A stretch of 64,000 nucleotides of DNA from Salaquimonas sp. (GCA_028289365.1 JANQQM010000011.1:1-64000); one strand, 5' to 3'; positions 31,690-42,523 are shown, counted from the stretch's first letter. Numbers and translations: made by a program. Notes: generated by a model from the letters alone, not told the origin.

Positions 31690-32979
31690 TTATCGGTCTT
31701 CCATTTTCTTGTAAGGGCGTTGTTTCATGCCGGTATAAAGCTGGCGCGGGCGGCCAATTCTCTGGTTCGGATCCTCGATCATTTCTTTCCACTGCGCGAT
31801 CCAGCCGACTGTTCTTGCCAATGCAAACAAGACGGTGAACATGGTGGTCGGGAAGCCGAGCGCCTTGAGCGTGATGCCGGAATAGAAGTCGATATTGGGA
31901 TAGAGCTTCTTGTCGACAAAATAATCATCTGTCAGCGCAATTTTCTCGAGCTCCATTGCGACTTCCAACAGGGGATCACCCTCAATCCCAAGTTCACCCA
32001 AAACTTCATGCGTTGTTTTCTGCATGATGCGCGCTCGTGGGTCATAGTTTTTGTAAACCCGGTGGCCAAAGCCCATCAATCTGAAGGGATCGTCCTTGTC
32101 TTTTGCCCGGTCGATGAACTCAGGAATTCGGTCGACTGATCCGATTTCCTGAAGCATGTTCAGTGCCGCTTCGTTTGCGCCACCGTGCGCCGGTCCCCAA
32201 AGACAGGCAATGCCTGCTGCAATGCATGCAAACGGGTTTGCGCCGGAAGAACCGGCAAGCCTCACTGTCGAGGTTGAGGCATTTTGCTCGTGATCGGCAT
32301 GAAGAATGAAGATCCTGTCCATGGCGCGCGCCATGACCGGATTGACGACATACTCTTCGCAGGGAACCGCGAAACACATATGCAGGAAGTTTGAGGCATA
32401 ATCGAGCGTGTTTTTCGGATAAACGAAGGGTTGGCCGATATGATACTTATAGGCCATCGCGGCGATCGTGGGCATCTTGGCGACCATTCTCAATGACGCC
32501 ACCATGCGCTGATGCGGATCGGAAATATCAGTTGAATCGTGGTAAAATGCCGACAAGGCACCAACAACACCACACATAACAGCCATTGGGTGGGCATCAC
32601 GCCGAAATCCCGTAAAGAACCGGTTCATCTGCTCGTGAACCATGGTGTGATAGGTTATGCGGTGATGGAAATCATCGCTTTCCGCCTTGTTGGGCAGCTC
32701 GCCATAAAGCAGCAGGTAACAGGTTTCCAGAAAATCGCCATGTTCGGCTAATTCTTCGATCGGATAGCCGCGATGAAGCAATATGCCTTCATCACCATCG
32801 ATATAGGTGATGTTGGATTCGCAGGCAGCGGTCGAAGTGAATCCCGGATCATAGGTAAACATTCCGGACTCTTTATAAAGCGCACTAATATCAACAACTT
32901 CCGGCCCGATTGTTCCAGGTAGAACGGGAAAATCCCAGTTTTTGTTTCCAACGGTTATCGTGGCTTTCTGATCTGACAT
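31690..32979 (-). CDS. gltA: Citrate synthase (start at [13 protein letters not shown]-track frame extends to 33045)
   Basis: [96 protein letters not shown] before ATG. Confidence 0.97.
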   Translation of the reverse strand: MSDQKATITVGNKNWDFPVLPGTIGPEVVDISALYKESGMFTYDPGFTSTAACESNITYIDGDEGILLHRGYPIEELAEHGDFLETCYLLLYGELPNKAESDDFHHRITYHTMVHEQMNRFFTGFRRDAHPMAVMCGVVGALSAFYHDSTDISDPHQRMVASLRMVAKMPTIAAMAYKYHIGQPFVYPKNTLDYASNFLHMCFAVPCEEYVVNPVMARAMDRIFILHADHEQNASTSTVRLAGSSGANPFACIAAGIACLWGPAHGGANEAALNMLQEIGSVDRIPEFIDRAKDKDDPFRLMGFGHRVYKNYDPRARIMQKTTHEVLGELGIEGDPLLEVAMELEKIALTDDYFVDKKLYPNIDFYSGITLKALGFPTTMFTVLFALARTVGWIAQWKEMIEDPNQRIGRPRQLYTGMKQRPYKKMEDR

Positions 32980-33405
32980 CTTTGATCCTTTCATTCCGCT
33001 AATCAGGACCGCCCGTGCTACCCTGGCGAAAACATGAACAAACATTGTTGTGCATATATACCCATTGCCGACGGTGAGATGTCGGCAATTTGCTGCGATG
33101 CAGCGTTGTGCAGATAGCTAGCGCATTATGGCGCTTCTAACAAGGGAAGCAGGGTGTTTGTGGATATACACTTTGTGATAATTCATGGCGAATAATAGCA
33201 GGTGAGAACCGTTTTGCACATTATCAGTTCATGAAAATTTCGTCCGCAGAACAAGGTTCTGAGCGATGCATATCTATCAAACACTGCAATGCCTGAATTT
33301 ACCAAAATTTGCGGTTAAACACTCAATCCCTGTTCAAATGCTTACGTATGCGATATGCCAATATTGATGACATTCCAGTAACCGCTCAACGCCAAGGAGC
33401 AGTAA

Positions 33406-33846
33406 ATGCGTAAATATTCCAAAATGTTGATTGCTGCGCTGATGATGATCGCAGCGGCAGCAACAATTGCGCCGTCAACCACAAATGCCCAGACCGGTCG
33501 AGTCGATCTGCAAATTGTGAAAGTTGGCTTTATCGTTGGCCTGTCCGGTGGACGCGGAACGCTTTACTATGACGGTCTTGCCTATCCCATCCGCGTCGGT
33601 GGCGTCAGCCTTGGGCCATCTTTTGCCGTTTCCTCGATTGATCTGACCGGAACCGCCTACAATCTCAATCGCGTGGAAGATTTTTACGGGACATATACAG
33701 CCGGTTCTGCGGGACTGGCAGTTGTTGGCGGCGGCAAGACCGCTTCCTTGTCAAATGCACGCGGTGTTCGCCTCGAAGTGGCTGGCCGTACAATCGGCGT
33801 CGAGTTTTCACTTGATCTGAGCGGTATCAGCATTCAACCGCGATGA
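33406..33846 (+). CDS. Secreted glycine-rich protein, DUF1134/EipA-like
   Basis: Signal peptide MRKYSKMLIAALMMIAAAATIAPSTTNAQ; GFIVGLSGGRGTLYYDGLAYPIRVGGVSLG... pattern resembles DUF1134 as recalled. Confidence 0.6.
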   Translation: MRKYSKMLIAALMMIAAAATIAPSTTNAQTGRVDLQIVKVGFIVGLSGGRGTLYYDGLAYPIRVGGVSLGPSFAVSSIDLTGTAYNLNRVEDFYGTYTAGSAGLAVVGGGKTASLSNARGVRLEVAGRTIGVEFSLDLSGISIQPR

Positions 33847-33920
33847 CAGTAAACCTACGGAATATTGCCATCAGGCAAGCGGGTTGATTTGATCCCAAAT
33901 ATCTGAACCACGGGGGCAGG

Positions 33921-34832
33921 ATGCCTGACGAAGTTTCCAAAGTAGGTGTTGTCGGCCTGGGTATAATGGGCCGGGCCTATTCACAACACCTGGTAAATGC
34001 AGGTTTTCAAGTCACTGGTTTTGATGTTGATGAAACAGCCATTCAGGCATTTGCCGAGATTGGCGGCCTTCCGGTAGGTTCGGCCGGGGAGGTCATTGCA
34101 AACAGCGAAGTCGCTCTCGTTGCCTTGCCGTCAATGGCGGCGCTTGAGGCTTCGTTGGGCGGCGTACAAGGCATGGTAGCGGCCGCCAGTCCGGATAGCA
34201 TCATCTGTGAGATGAGCACGCTTTCATTGAGCGCAAAGGAACAAGCTCGCGACGAACTTGCATCGAAAGGTGCACACCTGCTGGATTGCCCGGTTAGCGG
34301 TACCGGCGCGCAAGCGGCCGAAGGTGACCTGGTCATCTATGCAAGCGGTGACAGAGCGAGCGTGGACAAGGCACGCCCTGTTCTCGATGCGCTCGGAAGA
34401 AAAACAACTTATGTCGGCGAATTCGGTACCGGAACCAAGCTCAAATTCGTCGCCAATTTGCTTGTTACCATCCACAACATTGCCGCAGGCGAGGCTCTGC
34501 TGCTGGCTGAACGTTCCGGTCTAGATCTGGAAATGGTGTACGAGGCGATTGCGTCAGGGGCGGGAACTTCCCGGATGTTTGAAGTTCGTGGCCCCATGAT
34601 GGTTGCTGACAATTACGAACCTGCCACCATGAAGCAGGATATCTTCATGAAAGATGTTGAGCTCATTCTTCAACATGCGCGGGAAACCAATACGCCAACG
34701 CCACTACTTGCAGCCAGCTTGCCAATCTATCTTGCTTCATTGGCGCAGGGACGGGGCAAGCAGGATACGGCTTCGGTATTTGCAACTCTTCGTAAGCTTT
34801 CGGATAATATTTCTACCGACGAGGAGAAGTAA
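33921..34832 (+). CDS. NAD(P)-dependent beta-hydroxyacid dehydrogenase (3-hydroxyisobutyrate dehydrogenase / tartronate semialdehyde reductase family)
   Basis: GVVGLGIMGRAYSQHLVNAGF Rossmann motif; LLDCPVSGTGAQAAEGDLVIYASGD; TKLKFVANLLVTIHNIAAGEAL. Confidence 0.9.
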   Translation: MPDEVSKVGVVGLGIMGRAYSQHLVNAGFQVTGFDVDETAIQAFAEIGGLPVGSAGEVIANSEVALVALPSMAALEASLGGVQGMVAAASPDSIICEMSTLSLSAKEQARDELASKGAHLLDCPVSGTGAQAAEGDLVIYASGDRASVDKARPVLDALGRKTTYVGEFGTGTKLKFVANLLVTIHNIAAGEALLLAERSGLDLEMVYEAIASGAGTSRMFEVRGPMMVADNYEPATMKQDIFMKDVELILQHARETNTPTPLLAASLPIYLASLAQGRGKQDTASVFATLRKLSDNISTDEEK

Positions 34833-35178
34833 TAAATACAAATTCAATTTCATAATCTGCTAATAATTAGCACGAAAAATACCAATAAGACTGAGTTTTG
34901 ACAGTACATTAAATATTACCAAACATAGTTAATCGTTCTTTAACTGATTCTCTGCTCAATATGCAGGAATTGCTGGGCTTGGGAATATTCTCGCAAAGCA
35001 ATTATTGACTTAACTTCTTGCGTAGTGGCCGGGGGCATCGGTGCAACGCAGGTAATTGGCTGGCTGCGGGCACTGTGGATTTACGATTAACAGAGATAAA
35101 ACATAGCGTTAACGGGAAATCCATCTCCTCAAAGTATTGTGCAGCGGTTAGCGTTCAGCTTTAGAATGGAGCGCATCG

Positions 35179-36390
35179 GTGAGAAAAATAATAATAATGT
35201 CGACGGCGGCGCTAGTTGGATTTGCAGGAAATACGCAGGCAGGGGGCTTTTCGAACGAGTCTTTGAACTCGACCGGGCCGCTATTCAACTACAAGAGATT
35301 TGTTATCCAGGGCAAGGCGGCTTATGTGAAGCCGAACCGGGATTATGAGAATGCGACCGGGACCAATCAGATTGGGACGCCGGTAAACGATTCTTCATCC
35401 AGCAATGCGGTTGCCAATTATAAGGTCGTCGACGGTGAATTGAAATTCGCGATCGACGATCATGTCGATTGCATGCTGCAGGCAAATGAACCCTGGAGAC
35501 TCAGGAATGAAGTTTCTTCCTCATTCAATGGCCGGTTTGAACAGAAGAAATTCTTCATCGATTCACTCGGTCTCAACGCAGTTTGCTCATACAAAACTCC
35601 GGTTTCCGATAGGGGATTGGTGCGCTTCATTGGCGGACTGCGAACGACTGATCTGGAAGCCACACGCGAGAACTCAATCATAGGCGCGGCGGTGCCCGGT
35701 GTTCCTCCTGCACTTGCGGGTTTGGAATTCACCAATAAATATTCGTTTGAAAGCGATACGCGCGCATTGGGGTACCGGTTGGGAGTTTCCTACGAGATTC
35801 CTTCGATCCTGCTTCGGGCGCAATTGATTTATGATTCACCAATCCATTCGGAACTGAGCGGCACGCAGAAGATATTCGGCAACGGCTTGACCATCATGCC
35901 TTCGACACCGGTTACCACCGAGGTTGAGCTTCCGCAAAGCATCACCGCACGCTTCCAGTCCGGGATCAATGACACGACCCTGATCTTTGCCGCAGTGCGC
36001 TGGCAGGAATGGGGAGCCATTCCAGGCTTTGACATCAGGTCTTCGGCAAATCCTGCACTTAACCGCACGCTCGAAACCGGCTGGAGTGACGGCTGGACCG
36101 TCGAAGGCGGGATGCAGAAGAAATTGACGGAAGACCTCGGCCTATCGACTTCGGTTACCTGGAAACAGGGCATCGGTGGAATCTACACCGACAGCTGGAA
36201 ATTCGCCGCGGGTGTTTCTTACGATCTGGATGAAAACTGGCGCATTAGTGTCGGCGGCAGTGCTTCACTTTTGACAGATGATCACGAAGTCTCAAACGGC
36301 GCCGGCGCGGGCCTGTCATCCAGCTCCTATGATCAGGGAGACGATTGGGCTTATGCGTTTGGAATTAGATTGCAGTTTGCGGTCCAATAG
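35179..36390 (+). CDS. OmpP1/FadL-family outer membrane protein (GTG start)
   Basis: Signal peptide, beta-strand periodicity, C-terminal AYAFGIRLQFAVQ; EWGAIPGFDI-like FadL segments. Confidence 0.75.
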   Translation: MRKIIIMSTAALVGFAGNTQAGGFSNESLNSTGPLFNYKRFVIQGKAAYVKPNRDYENATGTNQIGTPVNDSSSSNAVANYKVVDGELKFAIDDHVDCMLQANEPWRLRNEVSSSFNGRFEQKKFFIDSLGLNAVCSYKTPVSDRGLVRFIGGLRTTDLEATRENSIIGAAVPGVPPALAGLEFTNKYSFESDTRALGYRLGVSYEIPSILLRAQLIYDSPIHSELSGTQKIFGNGLTIMPSTPVTTEVELPQSITARFQSGINDTTLIFAAVRWQEWGAIPGFDIRSSANPALNRTLETGWSDGWTVEGGMQKKLTEDLGLSTSVTWKQGIGGIYTDSWKFAAGVSYDLDENWRISVGGSASLLTDDHEVSNGAGAGLSSSSYDQGDDWAYAFGIRLQFAVQ

Positions 36391-36504
36391 GGTCACAGAC
36401 AGGCGACGGCCAGTGTCTGTCGGCTATCCAAAAAATTTACATTTTTCGAAACAAACCCCTCCTTGACACCGACGACCTAATGCCATGAAGATGCCCTTAG
36501 GGGC

Positions 36505-36540
36505 TCCAGGATAAATTCCCTGGATTATTAATTTATTTTT
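36505..36540 (+). terminator. Predicted terminator after the FadL-like gene
   Basis: TCCAGG-ATAAATTC-CCTGGA followed by TTATTAATTTATTTTT. Confidence 0.5.
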
Positions 36541-36575
36541 CAACCAGGTTGGGGCAGGGAACCCGGGGACTTCGA

Positions 36576-37427
36576 ATGTTTAACCCAACATCGGTCGTGG
36601 CAGCTGCATTCGGCGACCATCTTTCCACGACATATCTGCAATATTTTTCCGGACGCAATCCCGAATATGCCGCCTATTTGGGGGGCGCAGCGCGGCTGGT
36701 ACTGGAGCGATTGGGCAATTCCGATGCGCTCTACCACAATGCCGAGCATACCATGATGGTCACACTGGTCGGTCAGCAGATCATGCGGGGGCGGTTGGTT
36801 TCAGAATCGCTTTATCCGGAAGACTGGGTGCATTACACGGTCGCGCTGCTGGTACATGATATCGGATATGCCCGCGGGATATGCAGCGGAGATAATGAAG
36901 ACGAGGTAATAATTAATTCAGAAGGTGAAACCATTCGGCCACCGGCGGGTTCTTCCGACGCCTTCCTGACGCCATACCACGTCGATCGCGGAATGGTATA
37001 TGCGCGCGAACGGTTTTTGAATTCCCCAATTATTGATGAAGACCGGATCGCTGAATGTGTAGATTTCACGCGTTTTCCTGTACCCAACGAAGAGCGTTTT
37101 CAGGAAACCGACAGTGAACCAGCACTCGTGCGCGCTGCCGATCTTATTGGCCAGATGGGTGATCCTTACTACCACCGGAAAATCAATGCGCTATACCAGG
37201 AATTTGTCGAATCCGGCATGGCGCGCCAGCTGGGTTACAACTCTTCTGCAGATCTGATCGAGCGTTATCCGGAATTTTTCTGGTCACAAGTACAGCCATT
37301 GATTGGTCCTGCGATCCGCTATTTGGAACAGACTATCGAGGGTAAGCAGTGGGTCGCCCAGCTCTATAGCCATGTCTTCAAGATTGAACGGCAGGCAAAA
37401 ATGACCCCAAAAACTGTACAGTTCTAA
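36576..37427 (+). CDS. HD-domain (metal-dependent phosphohydrolase) protein (ORF-track start 36549)
   Basis: YHNAEHTMMVTLVGQQI ... ALLVHDIGYARG HD-superfamily metal-binding pattern. Confidence 0.8.
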   Translation: MFNPTSVVAAAFGDHLSTTYLQYFSGRNPEYAAYLGGAARLVLERLGNSDALYHNAEHTMMVTLVGQQIMRGRLVSESLYPEDWVHYTVALLVHDIGYARGICSGDNEDEVIINSEGETIRPPAGSSDAFLTPYHVDRGMVYARERFLNSPIIDEDRIAECVDFTRFPVPNEERFQETDSEPALVRAADLIGQMGDPYYHRKINALYQEFVESGMARQLGYNSSADLIERYPEFFWSQVQPLIGPAIRYLEQTIEGKQWVAQLYSHVFKIERQAKMTPKTVQF

Positions 37428-37572
37428 AATTTGTGCTATTCCAACACCAACAGATGAAATGATTGGTGTCATGGGGGTGCCGGCATGTTCAGTCTGGATG
37501 TTGCCAGGGTCGGTTTCAAATAGCCGAGATCATTACGTTTAACCTTAAATACTTTACTTCCGGAGAAGTTGA

Positions 37573-38391
37573 TTGAGCTCGTCAGTCAAGGACATGGGGA
37601 TTACGGCGAATTCCGTTCGTGAAAAAAAGGGGGGCGTCCCAATCGTCTGCCTGACGGCCTATACGACGCCAATGGCAGAAATTGCCGATGAATATTGCGA
37701 TTTGCTGCTGGTCGGGGACAGTGTCGGCATGGTGCTTCACGGATTACCCTCAACGCTGGGGGTTTCACTGGAAATAATGATCATGCATGCCAAGGCGGTC
37801 CGTAGGGGCACAAAACGCGCCTTGCTTGTCGTTGACATGCCGTTCGGCACCTATGAAGCCAGTCCTCAACAGGCATTTACAAATGCATCCAGAGTTATGT
37901 CCGAAACAGGATGTGATGCCGTAAAGATCGAGGGCGGAAGACGCATGGCTGATACCATCAGCTTCCTTGTCGAGCGCGGTATTCCCGTCATGGCGCATAT
38001 TGGATTGACACCGCAATCCGTAAACACGCTTGGTGGATATGGTGTGCAGGGCAGGGGAGAACAACAGGAAACTGTGATTGAAGATGCTCAGGCGGTCGCC
38101 ACGGCAGGAGCTTTCTGCATTGTAATTGAAAAAGTCCCGCAAACGCTGGCAACCAGAATTACTGAACTTGTAGATGTTCCCACGATCGGCATAGGAGCCT
38201 CCAGTGCCTGTGATGGACAGATACTGGTCATCGACGACATGCTTGGCATGTTTTCATCTTTTAAGCCGAAATTTGTCAAACAATATGCAAGTTTGGCGGC
38301 TACGTCACGAGCTGCCATTGAGAATTACGCGGAAGAAGTACGTAACCGGAGTTTCCCAGGGGCAATTCACGTGTTTGGTGATTTGGCCTAG
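37573..38391 (+). CDS. panB: 3-methyl-2-oxobutanoate hydroxymethyltransferase
   Basis: [64 protein letters not shown]. Confidence 0.96.
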   Translation: MSSSVKDMGITANSVREKKGGVPIVCLTAYTTPMAEIADEYCDLLLVGDSVGMVLHGLPSTLGVSLEIMIMHAKAVRRGTKRALLVVDMPFGTYEASPQQAFTNASRVMSETGCDAVKIEGGRRMADTISFLVERGIPVMAHIGLTPQSVNTLGGYGVQGRGEQQETVIEDAQAVATAGAFCIVIEKVPQTLATRITELVDVPTIGIGASSACDGQILVIDDMLGMFSSFKPKFVKQYASLAATSRAAIENYAEEVRNRSFPGAIHVFGDLA

Positions 38392-38414
38392 TAGATCGAC
38401 AAGGGGGTGGTCTC

Positions 38415-39317
38415 GTGAATACTCAGATTATTCGAAATTTTTCGGAACTTGATACTGTCACCAAGGGTTGGCGGGTTAATCAGGAAACCATTGCAGTTGT
38501 GCCGACTATGGGTGCGCTGCATGAAGGGCATCTTTCGCTGGTGCAAATTGCCAAGCGCTATGCGAGCCGTGTGATTGTCACTATCTTCGTGAATCCAAAG
38601 CAGTTCGACCAGGATTCAGATTTGGTAAGTTATCCAAGATCCGAAGAGAGCGATATCCGGAAACTTGCACCGCTGTCGGTCGACGTAGTCTATGTTCCCG
38701 AATTGGAGGAAATCTATCCGTCTGATTTTGCAACGACCATCTCGGTATCCGGTGTGACGGATTCGTTATGCGGTGCATTCAGAAAAGGCCATTTCGATGG
38801 TGTTGCAACGATTGTCGCTAAGCTCTTTTGTCAGACTAAAGCTGACATAGCGATATTCGGAGAAAAGGACTTTCAACAAATCCATGTCATAAAACGGATG
38901 GTGCAGGACCTCAACTTACCGACCGTCATCAAGAATGCGCCGACGATCCGTGAAACGGACGGATTGGCAATGTCGTCGCGTAATGCCAAATTGACATCGC
39001 AAGAACGGGAAGTTGCACCGCAGCTCTATAATTGCCTTCTTTCCGCGACGAAAAAACTGGAAGATGGGACACCCGTCGCAGAGGTTATCGACCAGACAAA
39101 AGCGGAAATCCTGGAAGCCGGATTCAAATCTGTCGAATATCTAGAACTGCGGACGGAACAGGACTTGAGTCCACTTACCGAACTGACCGCACCGTCCAGA
39201 TTGCTGGTTGCTGCCTGGTTAGGAAAAGCGCGATTGATCGACAATGTTGCGTTAGGACCTGTTAAGATACCGGCCAGGAAAGGCCCCGGAAGACAGCCTA
39301 TCCGCGAGCTTGCTTGA
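38415..39317 (+). CDS. panC: Pantoate--beta-alanine ligase
   Basis: VPTMGALHEGHLSLV, IFVNPKQF, FGEKDFQQIHVIKRMVQDL, DGLAMSSRNAKL. Confidence 0.96.
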   Translation: MNTQIIRNFSELDTVTKGWRVNQETIAVVPTMGALHEGHLSLVQIAKRYASRVIVTIFVNPKQFDQDSDLVSYPRSEESDIRKLAPLSVDVVYVPELEEIYPSDFATTISVSGVTDSLCGAFRKGHFDGVATIVAKLFCQTKADIAIFGEKDFQQIHVIKRMVQDLNLPTVIKNAPTIRETDGLAMSSRNAKLTSQEREVAPQLYNCLLSATKKLEDGTPVAEVIDQTKAEILEAGFKSVEYLELRTEQDLSPLTELTAPSRLLVAAWLGKARLIDNVALGPVKIPARKGPGRQPIRELA

Positions 39318-39849
39318 ACTGAGGCGCTGCTTCGTCGAATTCGGTGCGCAGGTTGACAACGACACGACGGTTCAGTGCCTTGCAGGAAATATCCTTGCAG
39401 TCGCGCACCTGGCGTTCCCTGCCATAACCTTTTGCCCACATGCGCTGTCTGGCAACACCACGTTCTGCCAGATAGTCCATCACCGCATTGGCGCGTTGCG
39501 CGGATAGTTGGATATTCGCGTTATGGCCCTTGGGATCATCTGCATAGCCCTGTAGTTTGATGAGCCATCTTGGGTGGCGTCGCAGCCATTCTGCCTGAAG
39601 TTCAAGGGTCTCTCGTGTCACATCATCGAGTTGCGCCGAGCCGGAAGTGAAATAGACGCGGCGTCCTACGGTCATGATGAAGTCTTCCTCACTGCCTTCC
39701 TTGATATTGGCAAAGCCGGTCGCCGGCTCATCGGTGACTCCAGTCGTCTCAACAGACAAATTTGGCCGGTTTGTCGTACTACAACCGGAAACGATCAATC
39801 CGATCGAAACCAGTGAAATCGTGGTCAGTGATAACAGAACGTTTTTCAT
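39298..39849 (-). CDS. OmpA/Pal-family peptidoglycan-associated lipoprotein
   Basis: Lipobox LIVSGC; YFTSGSAQLDDVTRETLELQAEWLRRHP...LQGYADDPKGHNANIQLSAQRANAVMDYL. Confidence 0.88.
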   Translation of the reverse strand: MKNVLLSLTTISLVSIGLIVSGCSTTNRPNLSVETTGVTDEPATGFANIKEGSEEDFIMTVGRRVYFTSGSAQLDDVTRETLELQAEWLRRHPRWLIKLQGYADDPKGHNANIQLSAQRANAVMDYLAERGVARQRMWAKGYGRERQVRDCKDISCKALNRRVVVNLRTEFDEAAPQFKQARG

Positions 39850-39902
39850 TCAGGTAATCCCCTGTCGATTGCCGACATCAGCCGGCAATCGGACTTTATG
39901 CA

Positions 39903-40544
39903 CTACGCGCGGTCGGCAATATGCTCCAATACCAATACCGCTGTGCCGATGGGACATCTTCGATAGAGATCGATGGCGTCCTCATTGAACATTCTAATAC
40001 ATCCGGAAGAAGCATCCCTGCCGATTGATCCGGGCGCGGTCGTTCCATGCACCCGGTAGCCTGTATCGCCCTCCGCATTATGGAGGTACAAGGCTCTCGG
40101 CCCCAACGGATTATTCGGGCCGCCTTCCATGCGGTCAGGCAGGTTCGGCGAGCGCTTTTTCATCTCTTCGGGTGGAATCCAGGTCGGCCAACGCTTTTTG
40201 CGCGCGACATTTGCGCGTCCAAACCACTGGAACCCTTCCTTACCGACACCTACGCCGTATCGCAAGGCGGTGTTGTTTTCCCAAATCCAGTAGAGGAAAT
40301 GGTTGCGCGTATCGATTACGATCGTACCTTGTGGCTCTGATGAAAAATATTTCACCATCTGACGATGCCAGCGCTTGTCAATTGCCTCAAAATTTGTGCG
40401 CCGAAACTGTACGCCACCATCAACAGACGTTCCCTTGTAATATTTCGAACCCGCCTGCGCCAAAGCATCTGTGCGCCATATGGCTGGTAATGACAGCCCG
40501 ACTACTGCGGTAGCGGCTCCCGCAATAAAATTTCTTCTATCCAT
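39903..40544 (-). CDS. L,D-transpeptidase (YkuD) with Tat-type signal
   Basis: MDRRNFIAGAATAVVGLSLPAIW leader; YRVHGTTAPGSIGRDASSGCIRMFNEDAIDLY catalytic HxxxSxGCIR. Confidence 0.93.
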   Translation of the reverse strand: MDRRNFIAGAATAVVGLSLPAIWRTDALAQAGSKYYKGTSVDGGVQFRRTNFEAIDKRWHRQMVKYFSSEPQGTIVIDTRNHFLYWIWENNTALRYGVGVGKEGFQWFGRANVARKKRWPTWIPPEEMKKRSPNLPDRMEGGPNNPLGPRALYLHNAEGDTGYRVHGTTAPGSIGRDASSGCIRMFNEDAIDLYRRCPIGTAVLVLEHIADRA

Positions 40545-41243
40545 CTGTGCCTCCGGTGGATAACCTGGTCCCAGCTTCCAATTTGGTGCGTCTTTACCAC
40601 AGGTAAAGTCAATTTAAGCCCAAAATATGCAATTTGGTCAACTTTTTAGGGAATACACGCGTCCGAATCGGAACTGTCCTTCCAAATTATGATTTCAACC
40701 GAAACAGGTTGAAAATACAAAAGGCAATTCACGAGTTCCGACAGTCGCTTCAACAACACAAATTTCGTGAAGCAGAGACTTTGAAACAACCTTTGGGCAA
40801 AGGGAGAACTGGAGATCGAAATGTCGACCGGTTTTCTCTGCTCACATTTACAAGCTGCGGACCCAATGGAGCGATTCCCCAAATATGCTTCCATCGTTGA
40901 AGCCGCTGAACCGCCCGTTATTTATAACGACTATTTGAACAATTTGGCGCGGTGACACCAAACCTTTGATAAATCGCTGATTTTATACAAAGAAATACGC
41001 CAAATGATTGGCTGAGCGATCGTTGTTAATGCTTCAATAACCCCAATGATAGATGACTATCTTTCCGCTGATATTGCTGGCATTATGGCCACAATTGATC
41101 GTATTTTGGCTGTAACCGCAAATCGCGCGGATGAAGTTTCAAGGTTTGCCGGCGGGGCAAACCTTTTGAGTATTAGGCAACAGCAAATATTGGGCGCTGA
41201 GATCAAGATGGGAATAGCCGGAATTGGAAAGGGCAGGGGTGCG

Positions 41244-42395
41244 ATGTCTAGGGCATCGGGTCTTTTTGTCGTTGTTCCGATGGCAATTCTGCTCACCGCC
41301 TGCAATCAGCTGTTTCCCGGTCCAAAGGCTGATATCAATAACGAGACCAAGTTTTCCTCCAAGGAATACGGCGTTAAAGGTAGCCCGAGGATCACTGTCG
41401 CCAAGAAAACCCGCAAGGGTGGTGGACGCTATCAGGTCGGTAAGCCCTACAAGATCAAGGGCAAGTGGTACACGCCCAAGGAAGACCCAACCTATGTGGC
41501 TTCCGGCAAGGCATCCTGGTACGGGCCGAATTTTCATGGACGATTGACGGCCAATGGCGAGATCTACGATCAATATGCCTTGTCAGCCGCCCATCCAACA
41601 ATGCCGCTACCGAGTTATGCGCGCGTTACCAATGTAGACAACGGTCGTTCGGTCATCGTCCGGGTCAATGATCGCGGCCCGTTTGCCAAGAACCGGATTA
41701 TTGACCTTTCCTCGCGAGCAGCAGACCTGCTGGAGTACAAGAAGCAGGGTGTCGCCAATGTAATGGTGGAATATGTCGGCAAGGCCAGGATGGATGGTCT
41801 TGATCAGAGATATCTTATGGCCTCCTTCAATGATCCATCTGCGAAGCCGGGATTTTGGCCCGGTCTTGGAACTGCAAACACGCTCGTAGCCAAAGCGAAT
41901 ACAAAGGTTTCGCCGCCAACCGGCCCAACAGTTGAAGAGCAAATCGAAGACTTCCTCCTGGCCAGCAATATTCCGGTTCCCTCACCGCGGCCGGGCAGGG
42001 TGGAGCCCGGAATTGCCATGGACATTTTGGTTGCGGAGATCACAAGCGATCGAGTGGCCTACTTGTCTGCTTACCGTTCCGGAGACAGTCACGGCCAATC
42101 CGGTAGTGAAATATTCGACGTTATAGATCTGAAAACTACCGGCAGCATAGTCCGACAATCTAAGCAGGCCAGCACTGGAAAATCGGAAATTCGCGTCGGT
42201 GGTTTTAATTCCATGGAAGATGCGATGGTCGCGCATGAAGCAGCCTCGCGAATCGGTCCGGCTTTGGTCGAAAAAATCGTCCAGGACGGGCGTGAAACAA
42301 TTTCAGTTTCGTTACACATTGGTTCGGATGTTGCCGAAATGATTCGCCGTCAGGTTATCGCGCAAGGCTATTTGAACGCTGAAATCCTGCGCTAA
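41244..42395 (+). CDS. rlpA: RlpA-family septal ring lytic transglycosylase / lipoprotein (ORF-track start 41046)
   Basis: Lipobox LLTAC; GKASWYGPNFHGRLTANGEIYDQYALSAAHPTMPLPSYARVTNVDNGRSVIVRVNDRGPF double-psi barrel; SPOR-like C-terminus. Confidence 0.9.
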   Translation: MSRASGLFVVVPMAILLTACNQLFPGPKADINNETKFSSKEYGVKGSPRITVAKKTRKGGGRYQVGKPYKIKGKWYTPKEDPTYVASGKASWYGPNFHGRLTANGEIYDQYALSAAHPTMPLPSYARVTNVDNGRSVIVRVNDRGPFAKNRIIDLSSRAADLLEYKKQGVANVMVEYVGKARMDGLDQRYLMASFNDPSAKPGFWPGLGTANTLVAKANTKVSPPTGPTVEEQIEDFLLASNIPVPSPRPGRVEPGIAMDILVAEITSDRVAYLSAYRSGDSHGQSGSEIFDVIDLKTTGSIVRQSKQASTGKSEIRVGGFNSMEDAMVAHEAASRIGPALVEKIVQDGRETISVSLHIGSDVAEMIRRQVIAQGYLNAEILR

Positions 42396-42523
42396 TTAGA
42401 CAGTTCGCCATTATGACATGATGTTGCACATTACCGTTACAGGTAATTGTCTTTCTGTTTCTTGAATAAGACCAAGCCGCCGTTTAGGATAGGCGCGGGC
42501 GGTGACAAATTCGGGGAAATGCA

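Noticed and set aside
40634-40900. Small ORFs in the ~700-nt gap before rlpA (both strands)
   Set aside because: No ribosome-binding site, no recognisable motif, overlapping opposite-strand frames; more likely leader/non-coding.
41046-41243. N-terminal 66-aa extension of RlpA as given by the ORF track
   Set aside because: The lipoprotein signal (MSRASGLFVVVPMAILLTAC) begins at 41244; the extra residues are upstream read-through of the open frame.
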